DNA from: Bacillota bacterium
GTDB lineage: Bacteria > Bacillota > Clostridia > Acetivibrionales > DSM-1351
Assembly (NCBI GenBank): GCA_023400235.1
Contig: JAEXFI010000041.1
Coordinates: 62,001-126,000 of the forward strand
Length of the DNA stretch: 64,000 nucleotides
Direction: 5' to 3'
In this document: positions 35,757 to 44,842 of the stretch, piece by piece
Position numbering within the stretch: position 1 is the stretch's first letter
Layout: every line of letters starts with the position of its first letter
The notes under the pieces: generated by a model
Database searches by the model: none
Told to the model about the DNA's origin: nothing
The model's input: only the letters and a program-made list of their open reading frames with translations
Program-made: the position numbers and the translations under genes

Positions 35757-36812
35757 ATGACGACTTTTAAATCAATCTTCACAAAGCAGATGCCAAGGCG
35801 TATACTGATACTTCTTGCTTTTGGAGTGGCCATCTACCTGCTTAGAGGCATGGCTAACATGTTTCTGCTCACCTTTATCTTTGCATATCTTGGATATACC
35901 GCTCAAAGTTTCTTTTTTAAGCGTGCAAAAAATTTGAATTCCAGGGTTTTAAAGGCCATAATCATTACGGTATACATGGCCATTCTGACCCTGGCTGTCT
36001 ATGTGCTTTACCTGTACATTCCCAAAATAGTATCCGAGGTTAACTCAATTATTCAGCAGGCCATTGTTTTCTTGAACGGAACCTATGAAAATGCCACTTT
36101 AAACTATATTATTTCTCTTTCCAAGGAATTCAAAATTTCAACTTATGTATCCAATAATTATGAAGGGCTTATAAAGTCTATTACAAATATTGGCAAATGG
36201 GGAATCGATATTTTCATAGCTGTCATTCTGAGTCTTTTTTTCATACTTGAGAAAAACAGGATAGTAAGATTTACCTCTTACTTTGAAAACAGCAAGATCC
36301 GGATGGTTTATGAAGAAATGTCCTTCTTCGGAAGAAAGTTTCTGCAATCCTTCGGAAAAGTCATACAGACACAGATAACCATATCCTTTATTAACAGCAT
36401 ATTATCCATGATAATGCTATATATTCTTAAATTCCCTCAGGTGCTGGGGCTGGGAGCCATGATCTTTGTGCTGGGGCTTGTTCCGGTTGCGGGAGTTGTA
36501 ATTTCCCTGATTCCTTTATCCATCATAGCCTTTACTATCGGGGGCTTTAGAATGATTGTTTACGTACTTGTGCTTATTGCCATATTACATGCCCTGGAAA
36601 GCTATATACTAAACCCCAAGCTCATGTCACAGAAGACAAAGCTGCCCGTTTTCTATACCTTCGTCGTGCTCATAGTATCGGAACACATACTTGGTATTTG
36701 GGGACTCATTATCGGCATTCCCATATTCATATTTATCTTGGATGTCCTGGAGGTAAAAAATCCTGATGTACCCTCCTCTGACAACGTCAGGCCAAAGGTG
36801 GGGGAAGAGTGA
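35757..36812 (+). CDS. AI-2E family transporter (YdbI/YtvI-type)
   Basis: A 351-residue membrane protein with about eight segments. The GLVPVAGVVISLIPLSIIAF stretch and ESYILNPKLMSQKTKLPVF near the C-terminus are the family signature. Members export autoinducer-2, polyamines or act in sporulation as YtvI; the substrate here is unknown. ATG follows AAGGAA. Confidence 0.88.
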   Translation: MTTFKSIFTKQMPRRILILLAFGVAIYLLRGMANMFLLTFIFAYLGYTAQSFFFKRAKNLNSRVLKAIIITVYMAILTLAVYVLYLYIPKIVSEVNSIIQQAIVFLNGTYENATLNYIISLSKEFKISTYVSNNYEGLIKSITNIGKWGIDIFIAVILSLFFILEKNRIVRFTSYFENSKIRMVYEEMSFFGRKFLQSFGKVIQTQITISFINSILSMIMLYILKFPQVLGLGAMIFVLGLVPVAGVVISLIPLSIIAFTIGGFRMIVYVLVLIAILHALESYILNPKLMSQKTKLPVFYTFVVLIVSEHILGIWGLIIGIPIFIFILDVLEVKNPDVPSSDNVRPKVGEE

Positions 36813-36886
36813 CCACGGTAACGCAGTTGTCAATGCAGTTGTCAAAATAAATGAAAGCAAAAGTACTTTTCATAAGGAGGTTATTT

Positions 36887-37147
36887 ATGTCGTGTTATAA
36901 TGTAATGACTGTTTTAACAAACAGCAGAATTGAAAATGTCCCTGAAATGCAGAATGTCTTAACCAAATCAGGCTGTATAATCAAGACTAGACTGGGAATC
37001 CATGATGCTGGTGAGGACTTCTGTTCAAATGAGGGCCTGATTATTCTCCAATTGATCGGCTCGGACAAGGAGATACTGGAATTGGAAGAGAACCTGAACA
37101 AAATTCCCGGCGTTAAAGCCAGGAACAACCAGGTTTGTTCAGATTAG
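36887..37147 (+). CDS. TM1266-like ACT-fold regulator
   Basis: An 86-residue ferredoxin/ACT-fold protein: NVMTVLTNSRIENVPEMQNV then TRLGIHDAGEDFCSNEGLI, the pattern of the TM1266-type putative iron-only hydrogenase regulators. No hydrogenase or maturase genes are nearby, so the link is only by family. ATG has AAGGAGG at 6 bases. Confidence 0.72.
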   Translation: MSCYNVMTVLTNSRIENVPEMQNVLTKSGCIIKTRLGIHDAGEDFCSNEGLIILQLIGSDKEILELEENLNKIPGVKARNNQVCSD

Positions 37148-37204
37148 CCCTGGTAACTTTCAGGGCTAATTTGTCTATAAAATTTGATTATCGGGGTCTG
37201 ATGT

Positions 37205-37438
37205 ATGTCCGAAGCAAAACAATGTAAAGAATGCCTGGGCACATTTCAATATACCACCAGCGACGGTTTGTGCCTGAGCTGCAGCCAGAGGAACGAGCTG
37301 GAATTTAAAAAAATTAAAAGCTATCTGAAAATAAACCCCAAGTCCTCCATTGGAAAAATAGCAACCGAGCTGGATATCAAGGTTGCTAATATCCAGAAGT
37401 TTGTTGACGAGGGAAGGTTGGAAATCGTAGAAAAATAA
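37205..37438 (+). CDS. YvyF-like zinc-ribbon/HTH protein
   Basis: A 77-residue protein: two cysteine pairs CKEC and CLSC make a zinc ribbon in the first 30 residues, followed by a small winged-helix-like part (IGKIATELDIKVANIQKFVDEGR). YvyF-like proteins are flagellar-operon proteins in Bacillus. No flagellar genes are adjacent here. Confidence 0.65.
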   Translation: MSEAKQCKECLGTFQYTTSDGLCLSCSQRNELEFKKIKSYLKINPKSSIGKIATELDIKVANIQKFVDEGRLEIVEK

Positions 37439-37463
37439 AAAGCCGGCTTTTTCCGGCTTTTTT
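37437..37463. terminator. Strong terminator
   Basis: AAAAGCCGG / CCGGCTTTTTT with a CTTTTT loop, at the end of the YvyF-like gene; it also faces the convergent yebC gene. Confidence 0.85.
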
Positions 37464-37501
37464 GCTCTGCTTTAATTTTAAGGGCTGATTACCAGGGAGT
37501 C

Positions 37502-38239
37502 TTACTCTTCATCCTGCTCCCAGCTATGGTACACGTTTGAAACATCATCCAGCTCCTCGAGATTTTCTATCAGCTTGTCCATAAACTTGATATGCTCGGG
37601 ATCTGTAAGCTTTGTGGTAGTGGTGGGTATCATGGAGATTTCAGCCTCCAAGAATTCATAGCCCTTCTTTTCAAGAGCTTCCCTGACACTTGAGAAATCA
37701 GCGGGATCAGTAAGTATTTCAAAGATATCTCCGTCTGCCTTGAAATCCTCTGCCCCAACCTCAAGTACCTCCATCATAAGGTCATCTTCACTTGTCTTTC
37801 CATCATTTTCAATAACTATTACACCCTTTTTATTAAACATAAAGGATACACAGCCGCTCTGGCCCAAATTTCCGCCGAACTTGTCAAAATAATGCCTCAA
37901 ATCACCTGCGGTTCTGTTCCTGTTATCCGTGGTACACTCGCATATGACAGCTACTCCACCGGGACCATAGCCTTCATAGGTTATTTCTTCATAATTGTCA
38001 CTGTCACCGTCGCCGCTGGCCTTTTTGATACTTCTCTGAATATTATCATTTGGCATATTGACAGCTTTACATTTAGCGATTACATCCTTCAGCTTGGAAT
38101 TTGAGTTAGGGTCCGCACTTCCTCCCACCTTGACAGCAATCTGTATTTCTCTTCCCAATTTTGTAAATATCTTACCCTTCTTTGCGTCTGCTTCTCCCTT
38201 TTGACGCTTGATATTGGCCCATTTTGAATGCCCTGACAT
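37502..38239 (-). CDS. yebC: YebC/PmpR family protein
   Basis: A 245-residue conserved protein with the opening MSGHSKWANIKRQKGEADAK and the motifs GYGPGGVAVICECTTDNRNR and FDKFGGNLGQSGCVSFMF. Long called a transcriptional regulator; recent work on the family points to relief of ribosome stalling at proline runs. ATG precedes with GGGAGG at 8 bases. Confidence 0.95.
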   Translation of the reverse strand: MSGHSKWANIKRQKGEADAKKGKIFTKLGREIQIAVKVGGSADPNSNSKLKDVIAKCKAVNMPNDNIQRSIKKASGDGDSDNYEEITYEGYGPGGVAVICECTTDNRNRTAGDLRHYFDKFGGNLGQSGCVSFMFNKKGVIVIENDGKTSEDDLMMEVLEVGAEDFKADGDIFEILTDPADFSSVREALEKKGYEFLEAEISMIPTTTTKLTDPEHIKFMDKLIENLEELDDVSNVYHSWEQDEE

Positions 38240-38393
38240 AAATACCTCCCTAATGTAATGCTTACTGCATTTATATTAAACATTGTAAAGTCAACAACCA
38301 TTATTGACCTTATGAATAGTTTTGATTTGTCCCTAAACATTATAATAGTAATTCTCCAAATAATCAACCTCTGCGTTATTGTGGAAGCCTCCT

Positions 38394-39044
38394 CTACCTG
38401 AGCAGTTTTCCTCCGCTGTCAAGTGTTATGTACTCCTTATCTCCGCATTGGATTACAGCTCTCCCGCTGGTGTTCTCTACCACCGCCTTAATGAAGTCAT
38501 CTTGGGCTCCGTCCTCAAGGAGTACCGTTAATTCCACATCCTGCCCATATTGAACGTCCTTTATGATGTTGCCGTTCAGCATCAGCATATTCTGCAGTTT
38601 ACCCAACAAGTTGTATTCAAGCATTATCAATATGTTAATGCACAGCTTTCTGGTTATGATTTCCGCTGCAGCCAGACCTTCTGAGGCAGCTCGTCCGTAT
38701 GCCCGGATCAGTCCGGAGGCACCTAAAAGCGTTCCTCCGAAATATCTCGTAACCACAAGCACTACGTCCTGTATTCCCATTCGCCTTATTACTTCCAGTA
38801 CTGGTATACCTGCCGTCCCCGAGGGTTCGCCGTCATCGCTGAACCTTTGCACGGGAATGCCGCTGTTTAGCAGGTACGCATATACATTGTGGGTTGCATT
38901 CCAGTACTTCGACTTGATCTCATTTATAAAAGCTGCTGCTTCCTCCTCGGAGACAACAGGTTTAACATGTGTTATGAACCTGGATTTTTTCTCTTCAAAT
39001 TCTGTGACAACAGCATTTAATACAGTTTTATATTCCAAATGCAT
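38394..39044 (-). CDS. YigZ family protein (IMPACT-type)
   Basis: A 216-residue protein: residues 15-130 are the UPF0029/IMPACT N-terminal fold (KYWNATHNVYAYLLN, FSDDGEPSGTAGIP, VVLVVTRYFGGTLLGASGLIRAYG), followed by a C-terminal DUF1949 domain. Role unknown, possibly nucleic-acid or translation related. Confidence 0.93.
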   Translation of the reverse strand: MHLEYKTVLNAVVTEFEEKKSRFITHVKPVVSEEEAAAFINEIKSKYWNATHNVYAYLLNSGIPVQRFSDDGEPSGTAGIPVLEVIRRMGIQDVVLVVTRYFGGTLLGASGLIRAYGRAASEGLAAAEIITRKLCINILIMLEYNLLGKLQNMLMLNGNIIKDVQYGQDVELTVLLEDGAQDDFIKAVVENTSGRAVIQCGDKEYITLDSGGKLLR

Positions 39045-39145
39045 TTTTATCCCATCAGCCGAAAATACGGCAGCTCCTTTTTATCTTCAGGCACAAATCC
39101 CTTTTATTATACCCCATATCTGAAAGGAAATGAAGACAGCCAAAA

Positions 39146-39176
39146 ACAGCACTCCCATTATTTAAAGGAGTGCTGT
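39146..39176 (-). terminator. Terminator after the Nudix gene
   Basis: ACAGCACTCC / GGAGTGCTGT, 10-bp perfect stem, 11-base loop, TTTTTGGC on the leftward strand. Confidence 0.7.
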
Positions 39177-39214
39177 AATATGCCTGGCTTATTCTGTTTA
39201 TGGAAATGCCGGTT

Positions 39215-39649
39215 TTAAAAACCCACCGCATCTGAATCTTCTATTTCACTATATTTTGAATATGAGCAATTTATCAGGGCTCTGTCCTGACTGTAAGTAA
39301 TTTTCTTAAGCGCCTCTTCAATAGTAAAATAGCCGCCGTCAGTAAAGTTCGCATCCTTATTAACTTCAAATTTATCATCGAGGGATTTCATGATGTACCA
39401 TGTGATTTTATTGCAGACCGGTCTTTGACGTGTTACTGAAAAAAACTCGTAATTGGTATTACCTGCAGTAGAAACAATCTTAGCTTGAATTCCTGTTTCC
39501 TCTTTAACTCTTCGCAACGCTACCTCATCGGGATAATCGCCGTTTTTCAGCACCCCTTTTGGAAGTACCCACTCATCCTTCTCATTTTTAAGAAGAAATA
39601 CTTTCTCTCCGGAAAAGACAACACCACCTGCGCAGTTTCTAACAAGCAT
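39215..39649 (-). CDS. Nudix hydrolase
   Basis: A 144-residue phosphohydrolase. The Nudix box reads NGDYPDEVALRRVKEETGI: it departs from the usual REUxEExGU in having Arg where the first Glu is expected, while EETGI is kept. MLVRNCAGGVVFSGEKV and WVLPKGVLKNGD match ADP-ribose or RNA-cap type members. Start is ATG with GGGAAGGGG at 8 bases. Substrate unknown. Confidence 0.85.
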   Translation of the reverse strand: MLVRNCAGGVVFSGEKVFLLKNEKDEWVLPKGVLKNGDYPDEVALRRVKEETGIQAKIVSTAGNTNYEFFSVTRQRPVCNKITWYIMKSLDDKFEVNKDANFTDGGYFTIEEALKKITYSQDRALINCSYSKYSEIEDSDAVGF

Positions 39650-39808
39650 AATCAAAACCCCTTCCCTGATAGATTTTTTGAGTTGTTTAAGGATTATTAA
39701 ATAACACAATACTTATGATATGTGAAAATCATTTAACTATTCCTTATTATTTCCATTGCATAGAATTTAATACATCTTATATTATTTATCATACCTTATA
39801 TGGCTATA

Positions 39809-41617
39809 TTATACAACAATAAATTCTTCAAGTTTGCTTATTTTGTCTATTTTCACCAGTGCCCCAACGCTGATGCCGTCCTCCAAATACTCCTGGGCTA
39901 TGGCCTGCCCGTACTTATAAATATATGGCATGACCCAACCTTCATTATAGGGTATCAGCAGTTTTATTTCCTGGAGCTTCTCCTTGAAGCCTTCAGTAAT
40001 TTTTTCAAGCAGCAGCTCCATACCATATCCGGTAGCTGCAGATATCTCACATACCGAGGAATATCCCATTGGGTTTATTCTGCCTCTGTGGGCAGCCAAA
40101 TCCTGCTTGTTAAGAACAAGTATGGTGTTTTTTGAAGCTGCCCCCAGGTCCTCCAACAGCCCTTCAACAACACTTATCTGCATTGCTGCATTTTCGTTTG
40201 AGGCATCAACCACATGTAGCAGCATGTCTGCATGGGCAGCTTCCTCCAACGTTGATTTAAAGGCCTCAATCAGATCATGGGGAAGCTTTCGTATGAAGCC
40301 TACGGTGTCTATGAGTACAGCCTCTCTTCCATCGGCCAGTATCAGCTTCCGGGCGGAAGGGTCTAGGGTTGCAAACAGCTTATTCTCTACAAAAACCGAC
40401 GCTCCGCACAGCTTGTTCATAAGAGTTGATTTTCCTGCATTTGTATACCCCACTATGGCTATGACTGGAACATTGTTTTTTGATCTGCTGCTCCGAAGAA
40501 AATCCCTTCTCTTCTCAAGCTGCTCCAATTCCCTCTCCAGGCTTGTTATCCTCCTGCGGATATGCCGCCTGTCGACCTCCAGCTTTTTCTCACCGGGGCC
40601 TCTCGTCCCAATACCTCCCCCAAGACGTGAAAGCTGGGTTCCCAGGCCCATAAGCCTTGGCAGCTTGTATTTGAGCTGGGCCAGCTCCACCTGAAGCTTA
40701 CCCTCCTTTGATATTGCCCGCTGAGCAAATATGTCCAGTATAAGAGTTGTTCTGTCCACAACCCTTACACCTGTGGCCTCCTCTATGTTTCTAATCTGGG
40801 CTCCCGAAAGCTCGTCATCGAAGATCAGCAGTTGAACATCCCTCGCCTGGCAAAGCAAAGACAGCTCTTCAATCTTACCCTTCCCCACATAAAAGGCGGA
40901 GTCCTGGGACTGCTTGCGCTGCAGTACCTTGTCAAGCACTATTGCTCCGGCAGTTCCGGCAAGCTCAGCAAGCTCGTCAAGGGAGTCCTCCGCATCTCTC
41001 AGAGATACATTCTCCAATCTGCTGTGTCCTGTTTCCAGGCCTACAAGAATAGCCTTTTCCGCAGCTTCCTCATTTTCATATAAATCCTCTTTGGCTGAGG
41101 CATCCAGCTCTTCAATAATCCTGTACAGGTAATTCAGCTTGGACTCGCCCAGCACAAAAGGCCCATACAGCTGAACCTCACCGTCTACCGAAAGGCAGCC
41201 GGCGTAAATATCTGCTGGCTGTCCCTCCTGTATGCCTATGGCCAGCATGGCATCAAGTCTGAGTTTTTGAAGCGTGCTTATGTCAACCTCAGAAAGCATT
41301 CCATGTCCCCCGGGATGCGTATGGATACATCTGATGGCAGACAGCCTTGCCTTACCTCTTCTGCCGTCCAGCTGAGGCAAGGAAACCGTTCCGCTGTCCC
41401 CAATACTTATGTCTACCACTGTGCCCCGCCTGTTTATAAGGACTGAAATTTCCCTGTTTATTTCATAAGATATCGCCGCTATGGTTTGAGCTAATTCAAC
41501 CGGCAGCAGTTCCCGTGAACCGTACTTTTTGTCGTAGAGCTCCTCAAGCTCATTGAGCAGCCTTTCTTTTATTGATTGTGTATTTCCGTTTATCTTAATA
41601 ATATCACCTTCCTTCAA
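39809..41617 (-). CDS. hflX: GTPase HflX, long form with JAMM-like N-terminal domain
   Basis: Ribosome-associated GTPase that splits stalled or dormant ribosomes. Residues about 190-370 are the HflX N-domain, with RGPGEKKLEVDRR; about 375-545 the G domain, with GYTNAGKSTL, DTVGF and NKQD. HflX is usually 360-430 residues; here 602. The extra 180 N-terminal residues contain CIHTHPGGHGMLSEVDIS, which fits the H-x-H-P-x(n)-S-x2-D metal-binding pattern of JAMM/MPN proteins. Start: TTG overlapping the dut stop; a better-spaced ribosome site GGAAGGTG lies inside the frame, so an ATT a few codons later could be the true start. Confidence 0.88.
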   Translation of the reverse strand: MKEGDIIKINGNTQSIKERLLNELEELYDKKYGSRELLPVELAQTIAAISYEINREISVLINRRGTVVDISIGDSGTVSLPQLDGRRGKARLSAIRCIHTHPGGHGMLSEVDISTLQKLRLDAMLAIGIQEGQPADIYAGCLSVDGEVQLYGPFVLGESKLNYLYRIIEELDASAKEDLYENEEAAEKAILVGLETGHSRLENVSLRDAEDSLDELAELAGTAGAIVLDKVLQRKQSQDSAFYVGKGKIEELSLLCQARDVQLLIFDDELSGAQIRNIEEATGVRVVDRTTLILDIFAQRAISKEGKLQVELAQLKYKLPRLMGLGTQLSRLGGGIGTRGPGEKKLEVDRRHIRRRITSLERELEQLEKRRDFLRSSRSKNNVPVIAIVGYTNAGKSTLMNKLCGASVFVENKLFATLDPSARKLILADGREAVLIDTVGFIRKLPHDLIEAFKSTLEEAAHADMLLHVVDASNENAAMQISVVEGLLEDLGAASKNTILVLNKQDLAAHRGRINPMGYSSVCEISAATGYGMELLLEKITEGFKEKLQEIKLLIPYNEGWVMPYIYKYGQAIAQEYLEDGISVGALVKIDKISKLEEFIVV

Positions 41618-42114
41618 CCGGTTATCCCTGTGGAGCCAAAGCCCCCGCCCCTGTTGCTGCCCATTTCCCCTACTGCTTCCACCCTGGTAAGCACCATTCT
41701 TGGAACCTGCTGCAAGACGATCTGGGCAAGCCTGTCACCTTTTCTGATAATATATGTTCCATTCCTGTTGCCCTTTTCCTCCAGAGTAAAAGGTGCACCG
41801 TCCTTTTCGCACAAATCCGCCTGAGAGTTATTATTTACAATTATTCCTAATTCATCCCTGTAGCCGCTGTCTATGGTGCCAGGTGAATTGGGTATCCGGA
41901 TTGGAGTCTTCAGGGACAGCCCGCTTCTTGGCCTTACCTGTATCTCATAGCCCTCCGGTATTGCCAGTTTTAGCCCGGTGGGTACAACCACCGTCTCACC
42001 GGGGGCAATAACCGCTTCTTCCGCAGCGTAGACGTCCATCCCCGCATCTCCGGGATTGGCATATCTGGGAAGTACGGCGTCCTTCCTGCACACCTCAACA
42101 AAAATCTCTATCAT
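41614..42114 (-). CDS. dut: dUTP diphosphatase
   Basis: Trimeric dUTPase that hydrolyses dUTP to dUMP and keeps uracil out of DNA. The 166 residues show the five motifs: NPGDAGMDVYA, RPRSGLSLK, GTIDSGYRDELGIIVNN, KGDRLAQIVL, and the C-terminal GGGFGSTG arm. ATG has GGAGG at 5 bases. Its stop overlaps the TTG of hflX by 4 bases, so translation may be coupled. Confidence 0.97.
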   Translation of the reverse strand: MIEIFVEVCRKDAVLPRYANPGDAGMDVYAAEEAVIAPGETVVVPTGLKLAIPEGYEIQVRPRSGLSLKTPIRIPNSPGTIDSGYRDELGIIVNNNSQADLCEKDGAPFTLEEKGNRNGTYIIRKGDRLAQIVLQQVPRMVLTRVEAVGEMGSNRGGGFGSTGITG

Positions 42115-42220
42115 ATTAGCCTCCATCCTATAAATGGACATAACCTCCGGTTTTCTTAAAACAGCTGCTGCTTCTTACAGTTACTTTTTGCAGCTACTTT
42201 TGCAGCTTTCTTGTCCTCTT

Positions 42221-44842
42221 CTAGACACCTCTTTGCAGGTGTCCCCTGGTTATGCCCTTTTCCCTTATACTCTCAACTACTGCCTTTTCACTGCCTGATA
42301 AGTTTTTTCCGCCTACGGTCAGACTTCTATACAAATTGACGGTATTACATATTTCCTCACTGCTCTCATCAACGAAACTCAATCTCATATACTCCAGGCC
42401 TGTTTTTCGGACATCAGCCATCAGCTCCGGAGCAAACAGGATTTGAGAATTGAATATGGTGCTCCTGCAATCAACACAGTCACACACCACCGGAAATGCT
42501 GCATCCTTCCTATCCTTTATGTGGAACACCCCGCTTTTGCACACGCCCTTGCACTGATCAGGCGCTGCTCCGGCAACGCTTCCTCCAACTGGACAGTACT
42601 CGCTGGTCATTACAGGTATCCTTCCATATACACCCAGCTCAGCCTCAAACTCAGGCGGATAATCCATGCTCTCCAACTGTCCCAGATTCAGCTCATAGGA
42701 TAATGCGGCCCCGGTAAAGCCCTGGCTTTTGAGATAATATAGTGCAGAGCCGTTCAGCAGGTTAAGGGAATAGTCACCTGCAAGCTTTGTATTATCGCCC
42801 AGCAGCCTCCTCAGCCTTACGGCCGTTCCCATATTTCCCACCAGAAAGCCACTGACCATGCTGCTTACCTTCTCAATATTCCTGTCAATGCTTTCAGACT
42901 GTCTGCCTTTTGTAATTGCGGAAATATATGCGAATATTTCTTTTTCAGGGCAGCTGTTTTTTATTTTTACAGCGTTATCCTGATTCAACAGCACGTTCAA
43001 CGGAATGTACAACCTGTGAGCATTGATATTCCCAAAATCCAGGTCTTTGTTAAAGCCGTAGATCATTACCGAAAGCTTAATTTCTCTCTCATTCCGCAGA
43101 TTATTCGGTTTTTTTGACATTCCGCCGCAATTGGCTGACAGGGATTCGCAGTTTCTGTTCCAGCCTGTCAATACCGCAGCTGAACTTTTTGGGCTATCCT
43201 GACTATTTCCAGGAGCTTTCTGTATATTTCCCGGGAAATATGCAGGATTCTGCTGCAAGGGCTTCTGCCTTCTGAAGGCAGCCGTGCGCTTTTCTTCCAG
43301 CAGCTCCGCCGCCTTTCTTCTTATATTGTTCAGCTCGCTTATGGGCACGACTATATTGCTGTCCATATCCATATCCAACTGGGTTATTTTAAAGGGTGTA
43401 GCACCTGTTTTTGTAAGCTGTTCTGAAACCCGTTCCTGAGAAAGCGGCTTATTTAAAGCCTTTTCCGGGAAAAGCTCTCCCTGGGCCCTGACAGTATTTC
43501 CTTCAGAATCCTCCAGAGTCAGCACCGGCAATTGGCCGGCCTTCATCTCAAAGCGGGCTTTTACCCCTGTCTTTCGTGTGGGTCTGGTATAAGTTTCAGC
43601 AGCCCGGTCAAGCATTTCCCGGTCTGAGGTTTTGTAAACCCTGCTGCCTCTTTGGATATTTCCCCTGATTACCGAAACCCATACAGTGTCTCCGGGATTG
43701 GCGCGCTTGACCTGCTTTCCGCCATCCAGAACTATTTTTGTTATGATTCCTCCTGGGCTTTCCTCAAAGGCCTTTCCTGACCAGATCTCTATACCGTCAC
43801 CATTTCCCAATGTGTTTTCCAGCTTTATTTTGACCGAGTCCGATTTTCTATCTCCTGCAAGTACTGTTCCCAAAAAGGTTCCCCAGTTCTTAGGTTTTTC
43901 AAAGGCCATCATTTCTGGCCCTGTCTTACCCATGAGATACCCCTTTGAAAAGCCTCCCCTGTTAAAGCTCTGGAGGAGCTGCTGCCTGTCCTCACCGGTT
44001 ACCTGCCACGGGACGGAAGCAGAGTTGCCGCTACCCGTCCTTTGCTGTTCCAGCAGGTTCAGATACTTCCTGTAAATGCCCGTCACAGCTGCAACATATT
44101 CCGGACTTTTCATCCTGCCTTCTATTTTAAAGGAATTAACACCTGCCTCAAGCAACTCTCTCAGATGGTCAATATAGCATATATCCCTGGGACTCAGCAA
44201 ATAACCGTTCTTTATATTCTTTCCGTCCCTGGCCGCTGAATAGTACATCCTGCAGGGTTGTGCGCACCTGCCCCGGTTTCCGCTCCTTCCGCCTATAAGG
44301 CTGCTCATGAGGCATTGCCCGGAATAGCTTATGCATAAGGCACCATGAATGAAAACTTCTGTATCAAGTCCGGTATTATTGCATATTTCACCTATTTCGT
44401 GAATGGACAGCTCTCTGGCCAGCACCGCTCTTTCAAAACCCATTCTTTCAAGTGCCCTTACTCCGTCAGTATCGTAGGTGGTCATCTGAGTGCTGGCATG
44501 AATAGGAATATCAGGAATAAGACTTTTCAGGCATGCAGCCAACCCCAAATCCTGTAGTATGAACGCATCCACTCCCATTTCATATGACCTTGCCGCATAC
44601 TCTACCGCCTGCTGCATTTCATCTTCCAGAATCAGAGTATTCAGGGTGAGAAATACCTTCACCCCTCTTACATGTGCATAATCCAAAGCCTTGCGCAGGT
44701 CTTCCTCCTCAAAGTTTCCGGCAAACTGTCTGGCATTGAAAAGCTTTCCGCCCATATACACAGCATCTGCACCATTTTCCACTGCTGCCAGGAACGCATC
44801 ATAATTTCCCGCCGGTGCTAAAAGCTCTACTTTTTTTGTCAT
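42221..44842 (-). CDS. U32 family peptidase (with DUF3656)
   Basis: An 873-residue collagenase-like protein. Residues 1-300 form the U32 catalytic domain with the signature EVFIHGALCISYSGQC; 330-470 match DUF3656; 560-820 form a second, weaker U32-like half with a cluster of cysteines (CKGVCKSGVFHIKDRK, CDCVDCR). Family members act in tRNA or 23S rRNA hydroxylation (RlhA/TrhP type) as much as peptidase. ATG overlaps the phosphatase stop (ATGA), so coupled translation. Confidence 0.88.
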   Translation of the reverse strand: MTKKVELLAPAGNYDAFLAAVENGADAVYMGGKLFNARQFAGNFEEEDLRKALDYAHVRGVKVFLTLNTLILEDEMQQAVEYAARSYEMGVDAFILQDLGLAACLKSLIPDIPIHASTQMTTYDTDGVRALERMGFERAVLARELSIHEIGEICNNTGLDTEVFIHGALCISYSGQCLMSSLIGGRSGNRGRCAQPCRMYYSAARDGKNIKNGYLLSPRDICYIDHLRELLEAGVNSFKIEGRMKSPEYVAAVTGIYRKYLNLLEQQRTGSGNSASVPWQVTGEDRQQLLQSFNRGGFSKGYLMGKTGPEMMAFEKPKNWGTFLGTVLAGDRKSDSVKIKLENTLGNGDGIEIWSGKAFEESPGGIITKIVLDGGKQVKRANPGDTVWVSVIRGNIQRGSRVYKTSDREMLDRAAETYTRPTRKTGVKARFEMKAGQLPVLTLEDSEGNTVRAQGELFPEKALNKPLSQERVSEQLTKTGATPFKITQLDMDMDSNIVVPISELNNIRRKAAELLEEKRTAAFRRQKPLQQNPAYFPGNIQKAPGNSQDSPKSSAAVLTGWNRNCESLSANCGGMSKKPNNLRNEREIKLSVMIYGFNKDLDFGNINAHRLYIPLNVLLNQDNAVKIKNSCPEKEIFAYISAITKGRQSESIDRNIEKVSSMVSGFLVGNMGTAVRLRRLLGDNTKLAGDYSLNLLNGSALYYLKSQGFTGAALSYELNLGQLESMDYPPEFEAELGVYGRIPVMTSEYCPVGGSVAGAAPDQCKGVCKSGVFHIKDRKDAAFPVVCDCVDCRSTIFNSQILFAPELMADVRKTGLEYMRLSFVDESSEEICNTVNLYRSLTVGGKNLSGSEKAVVESIREKGITRGHLQRGV

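Noticed and set aside
40546..40761. 71-codon alternative frame inside hflX
   Set aside because: Same-strand shadow of a certain gene.
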